Positions 51,712-60,800 of a stretch of 64,000 nucleotides of DNA are shown here, one piece after another (positions within the stretch are counted from its first letter, which is position 1; each line of letters begins with the position of its first letter). Origin of the DNA: Chloroflexota bacterium (GTDB taxonomy: Bacteria > Chloroflexota > Anaerolineae > Anaerolineales > Villigracilaceae); the NCBI GenBank assembly GCA_023459215.1, contig JAEWVF010000050.1:33010-97009 (forward strand). The letters run 5' to 3'. A program made the translations under genes and the position numbers. The notes beneath the pieces were generated by a model. The model did no database searches and was not told where the DNA came from. It saw nothing but the letters and a program-made list of their open reading frames with translations.

Positions 51712-53169
51712 ATGCAACAAAACCAAATCAAAACGCAGATTGAAAGGCTCAAGGCTGCCGGCGCGACTTATGTCGATGCGCGCTGGTATCCGCGCGAAGA
51801 AAGCAACAGCCTGACGATGTGGAACGGCAACCTGAAGAACGCCTCCGCCTCGCAGGAAAGCGGCATCGGGGTGCGGGTGCTGTACAAAGGCGCGTGGGGA
51901 TTTTCGGCTTCGTCCGATATGAGCGGCCTGGCCGGCCTGTTCGACAAGGCCTTCGCCAACGCCAGGGTAGCCGCCAAACGCGTCACCTTCCCGGTGCGCC
52001 TGGCCGAGAAAGACGCCATCCAGGCCACGTTCACCAGCCCGAACCGCATCGACCCGTTCGAGGTCGATTTATCCGAGAAAATCGCCTTCCTGCAAGCCAT
52101 GGACGAGAAACTGAACCGGGCCGGGGTCGTGCAGCGTGTGGCGGACATGACCTTCATGCGCAAGCAAATCATCTTCCTCGATTCGGAAGGCAGTGAAATC
52201 GAGAAAAACATCATCGAAGTCTTTCCCAGCATCACGGTTATGGGTATGGACGAGAACGGCGAGATGCACAGTCGTAAATTCAGCCCGGCGCGCACCGGCG
52301 CAACCCGCGGCTGGGAAACTCTCGATATGGGCGTGTTCAGTGAAAACGCCGAGCGCATCGTGCGCGAACTGAACGAAATCCTGGTGGCCGACCCCTGCCC
52401 CAAGGAAGACCGCTCGGTCATCCTGCTGCCGGGAATCATGTTCCTGCAAACCCACGAAACCATCGGCCATGCCCTCGAACTGGATCGCATCCTGGGCTAC
52501 GAGCTGGCCTACGCTGGCGGCTCCTTCGTCACCCTGGATGATTTCGGCAAGCTGCGCTACGGTTCCCCCAAGCTGACCGCCCGCGCCGACGCGACCGTGC
52601 CCAACAGCCCCGGTAGTTTCGGCTACGACGACGACGGCATCCCGGCCCAGGACAACCTGCTGATCGACAAGGGCATCCTGGTCGGGGCAATTACCGGCCG
52701 GCAGATGGTCGAGGAGGCCAACGCCCGCGCCCGCCGTCCGATTTTCAACGGCAGCAGCGGGGCCAACCGCGCCACCTCCTTCTACCGCGTACCGATTGAA
52801 CGCATGACCAACATCAACATCGATCCCGGCAATGACGGCACCCTGGATGACATCATCAGCAAAACCGAGCGCGGCATCCTTCTCGATGGCGAAAAAAGCT
52901 GGTCGATTGGCTCGAACCGCGAGCAGTTCCACTTCGCCACCGACATCGGCTGGCTGGTCGAGGATGGCAAAATCAGCAAAGTCGTCAAAAACGCCACCTA
53001 CAAGGGCGACACGCTCAAGTTCTACAATTCACTCTCCGCTGTCGGCGACGAATCCACCTGGGAAGTGCAGTATGTGGATAACTGCGGCAAAGGCCAGCCC
53101 AACCAGATCATGCAACTCGGTCACGGCGTGCCGGTCTGCCGTTTCGACAACGTACGCATAGGAGAATAG
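51712..53169 (+). CDS. tldD: TldD-family metalloprotease
   Basis: Zinc peptidase subunit of the TldD/TldE heterodimer that trims unfolded peptides and modified-peptide precursors. It has 485 residues. The metal motif HETIGHALELD starts at His248 (HExxxH), and GSFGYDDDGIPAQDNLLIDKGILVG is the usual downstream block. AAGGAG precedes the ATG. The partner gene begins 2 nt after its stop. No RiPP precursor gene was recognised nearby. Confidence 0.93.
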   Translation: MQQNQIKTQIERLKAAGATYVDARWYPREESNSLTMWNGNLKNASASQESGIGVRVLYKGAWGFSASSDMSGLAGLFDKAFANARVAAKRVTFPVRLAEKDAIQATFTSPNRIDPFEVDLSEKIAFLQAMDEKLNRAGVVQRVADMTFMRKQIIFLDSEGSEIEKNIIEVFPSITVMGMDENGEMHSRKFSPARTGATRGWETLDMGVFSENAERIVRELNEILVADPCPKEDRSVILLPGIMFLQTHETIGHALELDRILGYELAYAGGSFVTLDDFGKLRYGSPKLTARADATVPNSPGSFGYDDDGIPAQDNLLIDKGILVGAITGRQMVEEANARARRPIFNGSSGANRATSFYRVPIERMTNINIDPGNDGTLDDIISKTERGILLDGEKSWSIGSNREQFHFATDIGWLVEDGKISKVVKNATYKGDTLKFYNSLSAVGDESTWEVQYVDNCGKGQPNQIMQLGHGVPVCRFDNVRIGE

Positions 53170-53171
53170 CC

Positions 53172-54557
53172 GTGAAAGACAAAATTTTGCAAACCCTGCG
53201 CAGCCTGCGCGCTTATGCGCTTGACAAAGGCATCGAAGCCGGATTTTTCTACCACGAAGAAGACAGCCACCTGATGCGCTTCGCCAATTCGGCCATTTCG
53301 CTTAACACCAACGAGCATCTCATCCGGCTCGAAATTACCGCCTTTGACGGCCAGCGCCGCGCCAGCTATGAAATGATCACCGACCTGTCCAAGCTGGACG
53401 AGATGAAGCAAGGCATCGATATCGCCGCCGAGATGGTCAAACACGCCATGCCGCTCAGCTACCAGCCGACCAATCCTGCCTACGCGCAAGATTTTAGCGA
53501 TGAGAGCGCCTACGATCCCGAATTGAGCGCGTTGAGCGGCGAAGAGCGCCTGGCCTACTTCAACGAAGCGGCTAAAGGCCTCGAAACGGACGATATCAAA
53601 CTCTCCGGCATCTTCTCCAGCGGAACGAACGTCACCGCCCAAATCACTACCCGCTCGGAACATGCCCAGTATTTCAAGACTTCCGATGCCCAGATTAACA
53701 TCGTCCTGGCCCACCAAACTCTGAAATGGGAAGTATTGGCCGAACAATCGGCCCAGCGCAAGAGCGACCTGAACCCGGCCGCTCTGCACCGCGACCTGGC
53801 CTTCCTGCTTGAGCGTTACCAGAACGAACCGGCCCAGCAAATCCCGGTCGGCAAGTATGACATCGTCTTCGGCGCGCCAGCCCTTGGCGACCTGGTCGGC
53901 ATCATGAACTGGATCGGCTTCAGCGGCGGCTCGATGAAACGCGGATTTTCCTTCATCGGCGAAGACAAAGTCGGTCAAAAGGTTTTTTCGGACAAATTCG
54001 ACCTGAGCGACGATCCCACCCGGCGTGAGACCTTCCCCTTCCGGCGCGATATGATCGGCATGGAACGCAACAAATTCCCGATTTTTGAGCAGGGTGTCTT
54101 CAAAGGCTTCACCTGGTTCCAGGATGACGCCGATGAGTTTGCCGCCCAGCCCACCGGTCACACCGTCATGCACAAAAGCCTGGTGCTGGCCGGCGGCGAG
54201 ATGGAAGTAAGCACGCTCGAGGAACTGGTGAGCCTGCCACGCGAGAACGATGTGCTTTACATCCCCTACCTGCACTATATGAACATCGTCAACCCGTCGA
54301 AGGGATTAATTACGGCCAGTTCGCGTTTCGGGGCGCTGCTGCTCAAAAAAGATGGCTCAATCGTTGTGCCGTTCAATGTGCGCGTCACCCAAAGCCTGCT
54401 CGATATTTTCGGCGACAAGGTGGCCTGGATGTCAAAAGCCCAGACCGTCAACAACACTTCGATGAGTTACGGCGCGCGCAACCCGACCGCCATCGTCACC
54501 CCGACCTTCCTGCGGGTCAACGACCTGGAGATTTCGCACTCGAACACATCGTATTAG
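53172..54557 (+). CDS. tldE: TldE/PmbA-family protein
   Basis: A 461-residue partner of TldD. It has the same fold but no HExxxH motif, as expected for the non-catalytic subunit. Characteristic stretches are YDIVFGAPALGDLVG (about 235), GSMKRGFSFIGEDKVGQKVFS, and YIPYLHYMNIVNPSKGLITASSRFGALLLK. It is co-transcribed and probably co-translated with tldD. Confidence 0.9.
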   Translation: MKDKILQTLRSLRAYALDKGIEAGFFYHEEDSHLMRFANSAISLNTNEHLIRLEITAFDGQRRASYEMITDLSKLDEMKQGIDIAAEMVKHAMPLSYQPTNPAYAQDFSDESAYDPELSALSGEERLAYFNEAAKGLETDDIKLSGIFSSGTNVTAQITTRSEHAQYFKTSDAQINIVLAHQTLKWEVLAEQSAQRKSDLNPAALHRDLAFLLERYQNEPAQQIPVGKYDIVFGAPALGDLVGIMNWIGFSGGSMKRGFSFIGEDKVGQKVFSDKFDLSDDPTRRETFPFRRDMIGMERNKFPIFEQGVFKGFTWFQDDADEFAAQPTGHTVMHKSLVLAGGEMEVSTLEELVSLPRENDVLYIPYLHYMNIVNPSKGLITASSRFGALLLKKDGSIVVPFNVRVTQSLLDIFGDKVAWMSKAQTVNNTSMSYGARNPTAIVTPTFLRVNDLEISHSNTSY

Positions 54558-54568
54558 CCCTCTTAATA

Positions 54569-54650
54569 TGTCCTGAGCGGAGCGTCCTTCGACTACGGGC
54601 TACGCAAAATACGCTTGCCCTCCGCTCAGGACTTGGCAACTTTTAGTAAG
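54569..54650. repeat. CCTGAGCGGAG/CTTCGACT repeat
   Basis: GTCCTGAGCGGAGCGTCCTTCGACT on the left and CTCCGCTCAGGAC on the right form an inverted repeat. It is the same type as the in-frame copy at 43283-43335. It lies in the 260-bp gap between tldE and the NrtR-like gene. Confidence 0.6.
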
Positions 54651-54692
54651 TAAGCGAAGTCGAAGAACTTTTACAGCCCCATTAGGCAAAGT

Positions 54693-54788
54693 AATAGAAC
54701 GCGGATGATGCAGATTTAATGGATTGGCGCGGATTTAAAAAAATCTGTGCAAATCCGTCAAACCCGCGAAATCCGCGTTCTATTTTTT
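54693..54788. repeat. Palindromic repeat family A, copy 3
   Basis: AATAGAACGCGGATGATGCAG at the left and AAATCCGCGTTCTATTTTTT at the right, matching the copies 50 kb away at 2967 and 3218. Confidence 0.75.
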
Positions 54789-54805
54789 ATTCCATAGCGC
54801 CGGGG

Positions 54806-54811
54806 TATAAT
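54806..54811 (+). promoter_or_regulatory. -10 element of the NrtR-like gene
   Basis: GGGGTATAAT; the hexamer ends 6 nt before GTG 54818 and 9 nt before ATG 54821. No Shine-Dalgarno sequence is visible. Confidence 0.45.
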
Positions 54812-54820
54812 AAATGCGTG

Positions 54821-55456
54821 ATGCCGATTGAACTGAACGTCAATGTTGTCATTTTCAGCCTGTGCGAAGACGCCTTGCAGGTTTTGCTTGCGCCGCACAG
54901 TGCAGACGTTTGGGCTTTGCCGCAAAAAAGCGTTACGGCAGACGAATCGCTGGAATGCGCCGCCCTGGCTGCTTTTTCGCGCAGATCACGCTCCCCCGAA
55001 ATTTACCTTGAACAACTTTACACCTACGGCGACCCGGAGCGAGTCCCCGGTCAACGCGCCGTCAGTGTGGTTTATTTTGCCCTGATTCCGCTGGACGCAC
55101 GCGGGGCGGAGTTTGAAGCGCTGCGCTGGCAGCGCCTCGACCAACTCCCGGCCCTGGCTTACGACCACGCCGAAATCGTCGCCTATGCCCTGCGCCGCCT
55201 GCGCTACAAGCTGGAATACAGCGCGGTTGGCTTTGAACTGCTGCCCGATGAATTCACCCTGAGCGAGTTGCAGCACACCTATGAAACCATTCTGGGCGAA
55301 ACGCTGGACAAACGCAACTTCCGCCGCCGCATCCTGGATGCCGGCATCATCGAACCGACCCCGCACCGCCGCTCCGGCGATGGCCGCCCGGCTCAGCTCT
55401 ATCGCTACCGCCCGGATGCCGTGGCCGAGGTCAAGGCGAGAAGGTTGTTTCCATAG
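54821..55456 (+). CDS. NrtR-like regulator (Nudix domain plus winged helix)
   Basis: A 211-residue protein. Residues about 1-135 are a Nudix fold (LNVNVVIFSLCEDALQVLLAPHS, then LPQKSVTADESLECAALAAF). The catalytic Nudix box REXXEE is lost (it reads FSRRSRS), as in regulators that only bind ADP-ribose-like ligands. Residues about 145-205 form a winged helix (FTLSELQHTYETILGETLDKRNFRRRILDAGIIEPT). NrtR proteins repress NAD-metabolism genes, but none are nearby. The start may be GTG 54818 if the transcript is leaderless. Confidence 0.85.
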   Translation: MPIELNVNVVIFSLCEDALQVLLAPHSADVWALPQKSVTADESLECAALAAFSRRSRSPEIYLEQLYTYGDPERVPGQRAVSVVYFALIPLDARGAEFEALRWQRLDQLPALAYDHAEIVAYALRRLRYKLEYSAVGFELLPDEFTLSELQHTYETILGETLDKRNFRRRILDAGIIEPTPHRRSGDGRPAQLYRYRPDAVAEVKARRLFP

Positions 55457-55493
55457 GAATAGCTTTCATCACATCAAGCAACATACGCATACC

Positions 55494-55572
55494 TGTCATT
55501 TCGAAGGAGCCGCCTTTTGGCGACTGAGAAATCTTCCAGACTAGACCAAGATTTCTCGCTATCGCTCGAAAT
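55494..55572. repeat. GTCATTTCGAAGGAG palindromic repeat
   Basis: CTGTCATTTCGAAGGAGCCG on the left pairs loosely with CGCTCGAAATGACA on the right, with GAGAAATCTT/AAGATTTCTC inside. It fills the gap before the next gene. Confidence 0.65.
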
Positions 55573-55611
55573 GACAAATGTATGCCAAACAAGCCCAATT
55601 AGGAGTAGCCC

Positions 55612-56517
55612 ATGAAGCGAGCCGTCAGCATCAGCATTGGTTCATCCAAACGCAACAAAGCCGTGACGATTAACTTGCTCGGCGAGGAAATTTCCATTGA
55701 ACGCATCGGCACTGATGGCGATATGGAACTCGCCGCCCAAAAATACAAAGAACTGGATGGCAAAGTGGATGCGTTCGGCGTGGGCGGCGGCGACCTGGGC
55801 GCGCTGGTGGACGGTAAGTGGTATCCGTTTTATTCGGTGCAGCCGATGGTGCGCTTCGTGCAAAAAACACCCGTCGTGGACGGAACCGGACTAAAAAATT
55901 CGCTCGAAGCGCGCGCCGCCTCTTTCCTGGATGAAAAACTCGGCGCTTATATCAACCAACTCGGACGCAAGGCTTTCCTGCCGGTTGGCATCGACCGCTG
56001 GGGCATGACGAGTTGCTTCCCCGCCGCCGGGTACGAAACCCGTTATGGCGATCTGCTCTTCGGGCTGGGCATCCCGATCATCCTGAAAAAGCCAAGCCAG
56101 CTCAAAGTATTTGCCGCCCTGCTGATGCCGATCGCCGGACGCCTGCCCTACGCCTGGATTTATCCGCTGGGCGAGAAGCAGGAAAAACGCGACCCGAAGG
56201 GCGAGCAGTGGTTCCGCTGGGCAACCGTCATCGCCGGGGACTGTCACTACATCAAACGCCACATGCCCGATGAACTGCCGGGCAAAATCATCTTCACCAA
56301 CACAACCACGCCCGAGGATACGGCTTTCTTCAAGAAGGCCGGGATTAAATATCTCGCAACCGGCACGCCCGTCCTGGAGGGCCGCTCATTCGGCACGAAC
56401 ATGATGGAAGCCGCGCTGGTGGCGATTTCGGGCAAGAACCGTCCGCTGACGCACGAGGAATATAACGGGTTACTCGAAAAGCTGCACTTCGAGCCGCAGT
56501 TGCAGGAATTGAATTAG
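55612..56517 (+). CDS. Conserved protein of the family often labelled quinate 5-dehydrogenase
   Basis: A 301-residue cytoplasmic protein. VSISIGSSKRNKAV, LLGEEISIERIGTDGDMELA, DAFGVGGGDLGALVDG, PVVDGTGLKNSLEARAASFL and KYLATGTPVLEGRSFGTNMMEAALVAI are the conserved blocks. I recall this family being labelled quinate 5-dehydrogenase automatically; no NAD-binding GxGxxG of the shikimate dehydrogenase type is evident, so I would not trust that activity. AGGAG precedes the ATG. It is monocistronic between repeats. Confidence 0.6.
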   Translation: MKRAVSISIGSSKRNKAVTINLLGEEISIERIGTDGDMELAAQKYKELDGKVDAFGVGGGDLGALVDGKWYPFYSVQPMVRFVQKTPVVDGTGLKNSLEARAASFLDEKLGAYINQLGRKAFLPVGIDRWGMTSCFPAAGYETRYGDLLFGLGIPIILKKPSQLKVFAALLMPIAGRLPYAWIYPLGEKQEKRDPKGEQWFRWATVIAGDCHYIKRHMPDELPGKIIFTNTTTPEDTAFFKKAGIKYLATGTPVLEGRSFGTNMMEAALVAISGKNRPLTHEEYNGLLEKLHFEPQLQELN

Positions 56518-56524
56518 CCCGGTT

Positions 56525-56635
56525 TGTCACATCGAAGGAGCGCCTTTCAGCGATTGAGATATCTTATTGACAGGCAAAGATGTCTCGCCGCAAGGTCTCG
56601 ACAGGCTCGACCACCAGCGGCTCGACATGACACTT
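56525..56635. repeat. Diverged GACATGACA-type repeat
   Basis: Contains CATCGAAGGAGCGCCTTTCAG, AAGATGTCTCGCCG and GGCTCGACATGACA, the interior of the 25272-25403 element, but without its TATCCGAAAATTA ends. Confidence 0.55.
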
Positions 56636-56636
56636 G

Positions 56637-56686
56637 AAAAAGGACACCCTGGCACGAAGTAAAACTCGTGTCAGGGTGTCCTTTTT
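56637..56686. terminator. Bidirectional intrinsic terminator
   Basis: A 21-bp near-perfect stem (56637-56657 with 56666-56686) beginning AAAAAGGACACCCTGG and ending CCTTTTT. It has an A-run on one side and a T-run on the other, so it works in both directions. It separates the convergent 55612 and 56713 genes. Confidence 0.9.
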
Positions 56687-56712
56687 ACTCTTCCACTTTT
56701 CTACTTGTTCAC

Positions 56713-57795
56713 TTATTCCACCTGGCCGCATAAACCGATTGCGATTTTTTCGCGCAGCTCCACCAGTTCGGGGAACTGGTAGAAGAAAAGCACCTTTTCT
56801 TCGGCAATGCTATCGCCAGCCGGGCGTTCGGTCAGGATGAAATAGGAGAAGCTCTCGGCGATGTCTTCCTCGGGGCTGGTAGCGGCATAGTCGGTGATGA
56901 ACTGGTCTTCATAACGGTAGTAGAACTCGTCGAGCAGTTCGTAGTAGCGGTCTTCGTCTTCTTCGAGGTCGATTTCTTCCCATTCGGCGTAAATATCGTT
57001 CCAGAACTGATCAATAAAAAGATTCAGATATGAGTCTGGGTTGGTGCAGCCTTCATAGGCAAAGTAGTTGGGGCATTTCAGGCTTTCTTCGTAGAAAATA
57101 TCGGGGTCATCGGGATTGTTGAAAACCTGCCAGTTGGGTTCAATCTGGTCGGCGTTGAGGGTCAGCAGGTGGCCAAATTCGTGGATCAGGGTAAAGGTCA
57201 GGTATTGGGGTTCTTCGGCGTCAAGGATATCGACCATCAAATCCCAACGGGCCGGATCGGTCAGGGATTGGCTGACGGCAGCCAAGCCCTCGTCGCGGCC
57301 ATCGGTGTAGACGACAAATTCGTTCAGGTAGGTGCGCTGCTCGGCGGGAATCAGGGCGGTGTAATAACGCCACAAGTTTTGGTGCGCATCGGCATTTTCC
57401 TGCAAGGAGCGCCAGCGACTGGGCACGTCCGGGTTGATTTCGGGGTAGAGCAATTCGTCGCCGGAAACGGTGTAACTCACCAGGGTAACTTCCTCGGCTT
57501 CCACCGCCAATGCCCTACCACGCAGGGCATTGGCGGTGGAAGGATAAAGGATGGAATCCAACCCTTCCATGCAGGCAACGACACAGTCGCCGTCCGGGCA
57601 ATCGGATTCGGCGTAGGATTCATCCGGTTGAGCGGGAGCAGGCTGCGGGTCGTCTGGAACGGGCGGAACGGTTTCGGCCTCGGTAACGGGAGCAGCCGGT
57701 TCCGCTTCCCCAAAAACAATCCGCTCAGCGGTGACACAGGCCAGGCTGGCAAAAACAAGAAGCAAAAGAGGCAGCAAGAGGCGAGTTTTGAGCAT
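56713..57795 (-). CDS. Lipoprotein zinc metallopeptidase candidate
   Basis: A 360-residue lipoprotein (ASLAC, Cys20) with a Pro/Glu/Ala spacer. The zinc motif HEFGHLL lies near residue 203 in LTFTLIHEFGHLLTLNAD (gluzincin-like HExxH). Two Asp/Glu/Tyr-rich segments lie downstream (EWEEIDLEEDEDRYYELLDEFYYRYEDQ), and a Glu in AESFSYFIL is a possible third ligand. The family is not recognised by name. AAGGAG precedes the ATG. It lies after the alpha-2-macroglobulin gene with a hairpin between. Confidence 0.72.
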   Translation of the reverse strand: MLKTRLLLPLLLLVFASLACVTAERIVFGEAEPAAPVTEAETVPPVPDDPQPAPAQPDESYAESDCPDGDCVVACMEGLDSILYPSTANALRGRALAVEAEEVTLVSYTVSGDELLYPEINPDVPSRWRSLQENADAHQNLWRYYTALIPAEQRTYLNEFVVYTDGRDEGLAAVSQSLTDPARWDLMVDILDAEEPQYLTFTLIHEFGHLLTLNADQIEPNWQVFNNPDDPDIFYEESLKCPNYFAYEGCTNPDSYLNLFIDQFWNDIYAEWEEIDLEEDEDRYYELLDEFYYRYEDQFITDYAATSPEEDIAESFSYFILTERPAGDSIAEEKVLFFYQFPELVELREKIAIGLCGQVE

Positions 57796-57813
57796 GTTGG
57801 TCTCCTTAATAAA

Positions 57814-57840
57814 GTAGAGCGAGAGGGTATCTCGCTCTAC
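57814..57840 (-). terminator. Hairpin between macroglobulin and metallopeptidase genes
   Basis: GTAGAGCGAGA pairs with TCTCGCTCTAC around a 5-nt loop. In the direction of transcription it is followed by TTTATTAAGGAG, so a weak terminator is immediately followed by the next ribosome-binding site. Confidence 0.65.
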
Positions 57841-57858
57841 TGTTGGTCGGGTTGTATT

Positions 57859-60800
57859 TTACTCGACAATCACCACATCGCTGGCGCTGCGGCCAAAGAC
57901 CTCGGGACTGTACATCTCCTCGGCCTTGGCCGGTGGGGCGATGAAGGTGCCGGGCGTGGTGGCGCGGGCAACATAGGAGTACTCATAAACGCCGTCCCAT
58001 AACAGGGAGGTGAAGGCTTCGGCGCGGCTGTCGCGCATGTTCTGGTGTTCGTACCAGGTTCCCCACCACCACCAGCCATAGCGGAAGGTGCTCTCGGAGG
58101 TGTCCTGCGGGGTGCTGCCTGAAACCGCCAGGGCAGGATTGACAATTTCCAAGCCCGCCGGGAGCGGGTCGACCAGGGCGACATGATAGCGGCGGTTGTC
58201 GGCAACCATGGTCAGTTTAACGCGCACGCGCGCGCCAGCCTTGATGTGCCAGCGTCCCTGGGCATCGCGGTAAACATCTTCGGGGTTATCGAGGCCCTCA
58301 TATTCGCGCCGGACGACAAAACCCATATCGAGCGGGTCGAGGTTCAGGTCAGTCGGGGCATAGCGCAGTCCCAGGCGGTAGTACAGGCGACCTGTGCCTT
58401 CCTTGCTGATAATCAGGTCTTCGAGGCTGCCGGCGGTTTCATCGAGCACATACGTCATCGGGATGAGGGTCTCATGGCGCTCAGTGGTGCGCCCGCGGAA
58501 TTCGCTCTCCCCGGCATAGGTATCGCCCAGCCAGATACGGGCCACAAAATCGGGCGTTTGGGCCTCGTAGGTATTGAAATAGCGGTCGAGCGAGAGCAGC
58601 ACGAAAACGTTCTCCTGGGTGTTACCCCAGCGGCCCTTGGTACGATGGGCCAGCAAGCCGTTGACCAGCTTGGGGATCAGGTCGCTCTGTGGATTGTCCT
58701 CCATCAGCGCTTCGAGCAGGATGGCATCGGTGCGGCGGTTGGAATCGAGCAGCAGGTAGCTTTGTTCGTCATAGCCGGTGGTGAAATTGGCCGCGCCAGC
58801 CGTTTCGACCACGCGATTGGCCACAAAACGGCGAATCTCGTCCAGGCGGGTTTCGTTTTCGATAATCGGCCACAGCCAGCCAATGGCAGACATGGAGAGA
58901 TTCTCCAGCCCGGCATCGCGCAGCAGGTTTTCGGCTTTTTGAATATCACGATCCCCGGCCAGGTTGCGGACATACAACGCGTAAGCGCTCAAGGTGTGGC
59001 GGGTGTTTTCGCTGTACCAGTAGGGATAGTAGTTTTCAATCTGAGCCAGGTAAGCGAGCGCATTCTGGTACATGGTTTCGGGCACATCGAAACCCTTCAG
59101 GCGGGCGCGCACCAGGGCATGAGTCACATGCACGGTGTTGAACGGGCTGGATTCAAATCCGCGCTGCCAGTAGGGGAAACCGCCATCGTAATTCTGCATC
59201 CCTTCCAGGCGGGCCAGGTCGCGCGCAAGCGAGGCTTCCAGTTCAGCCGGTTCGGGCAAGCCGTCTGCTTCGAAAGCGGTCAGGACATCGCGCAGGGCGG
59301 CAATCCCCAGGATGCGCGAGGCCAACTGCTCGGAGCATTCGTAGGGATACTGCACCAGGTAAAGGACAGCGTCCGTCAGGGCTTGCAAGGCGGTTGATGA
59401 GGTTGAAATCTCCAGGCCGCCATACTGCGGGAAGACTCCTTCGGGATACTGCACCGGCTGGGCGATGGCGCCAGAATCAATCACGCCGTAAGTGGCAAAG
59501 GCCTCGGTCGTGGCCGGGGTATAGACCGGCAGCTCAATCGTGGCCGCGTCGGCATACGTGCCCGATACCGCCGCCACTTGCAGGCTGACTTCACCCGCGC
59601 GCACAGTGCTGGCCGGGAAGCGCACCTCCAGACGGTCGTTGGCCGGGACGGTAACGCGCAAGCCAGCCACTCCCAACTCAAGGTTGGCGGCGCGCACAAC
59701 CACATCAACCTGCATGTCTTCGTCAGTCTGGTTTTGCAGCACCACCGGCAGTTCAAATTTATCGCCAAAGTTCAAGAAACGTGGGGCGGAGGGACGCACC
59801 ATCAGCGGCAGGCGGGCCGTCAAATTGGATTCGCCCACGCCGAAGCGTTGTCCCGTTTCGTCGACAGCGACCGCCATCACCCGGTAGCGGGTCAGGTTAT
59901 CGGGCAGCTTGATCGTCACCCTGGCCGTCCCGGCGGCGTTGGTACGCACTGTCGGGGAGAAATTCGCCAGCGGGTTGAAATCGGCGCGGATGCGGATCGG
60001 CTCAGCAGCAGCGTTGCCCCCGCCCAGAGCCTTGCTGTCAGCCATCATGGTTGCTTCCGGCATCGGCGCTTCCATCGCCGGGGCGGCGGCGAAAGTCATC
60101 TCTTCCTGGGCGACGCGCTGGGCATTGGCCTGCTGGGCCAGGGCCGCCGGGTCAACCAGGATGATACTGGCGCGGGCATACAGGCTTTCCAGCAGGGCAG
60201 GCCGACTGCTGTAGAACGTATTCAACGGGTCGGCCATCTGGTAATTACTGAGGGCCAGAATGGCTTCGTCGACCACCACCAGGGCCACCTCGGCATCCGG
60301 GACGGGGTTGCCAGCGGCGTCGGTCAGGGCAATCTCGATGCTGGTCGCGCCGCCAGGTTCGAGTTTGCTCTCGAGTGGGGCAACCTCCAGGGCAAGCGTG
60401 CGGGCCAGGGGCGGGACGTTGAGGGTCAGACTGCCCAGGGCATAGGCCGGGCGGGCCGGCAGGTCGGCCTGAATGTTGCCCTGGTCGTCGGTGCGCGGGG
60501 CAGCGCCGGTCAGATCGACCTGGATATTCAGGTTGGGAATATGCTTTTCTTCGATGGGCACGCGCAGGGTGGTCGCGCCGCTCTCATCGATGCTGAAACG
60601 CTCGGTATACAGCATTCCGCTGCGGGTGACGGTCAACAAACCTTCCGCCGGGGCAAACGGCGACTGCACCAAAATCTCGGCCACATCGCCAGGCTGGTAG
60701 GTTTCTTTGTCGGGAATCAGGGTGGCTTCTTCCTGCTCGACCTTGCGCGAGGGGCGCAGTTGTCCGCCGCTGACCCAGCGGGTGATGCGGCTCTGGTTGT

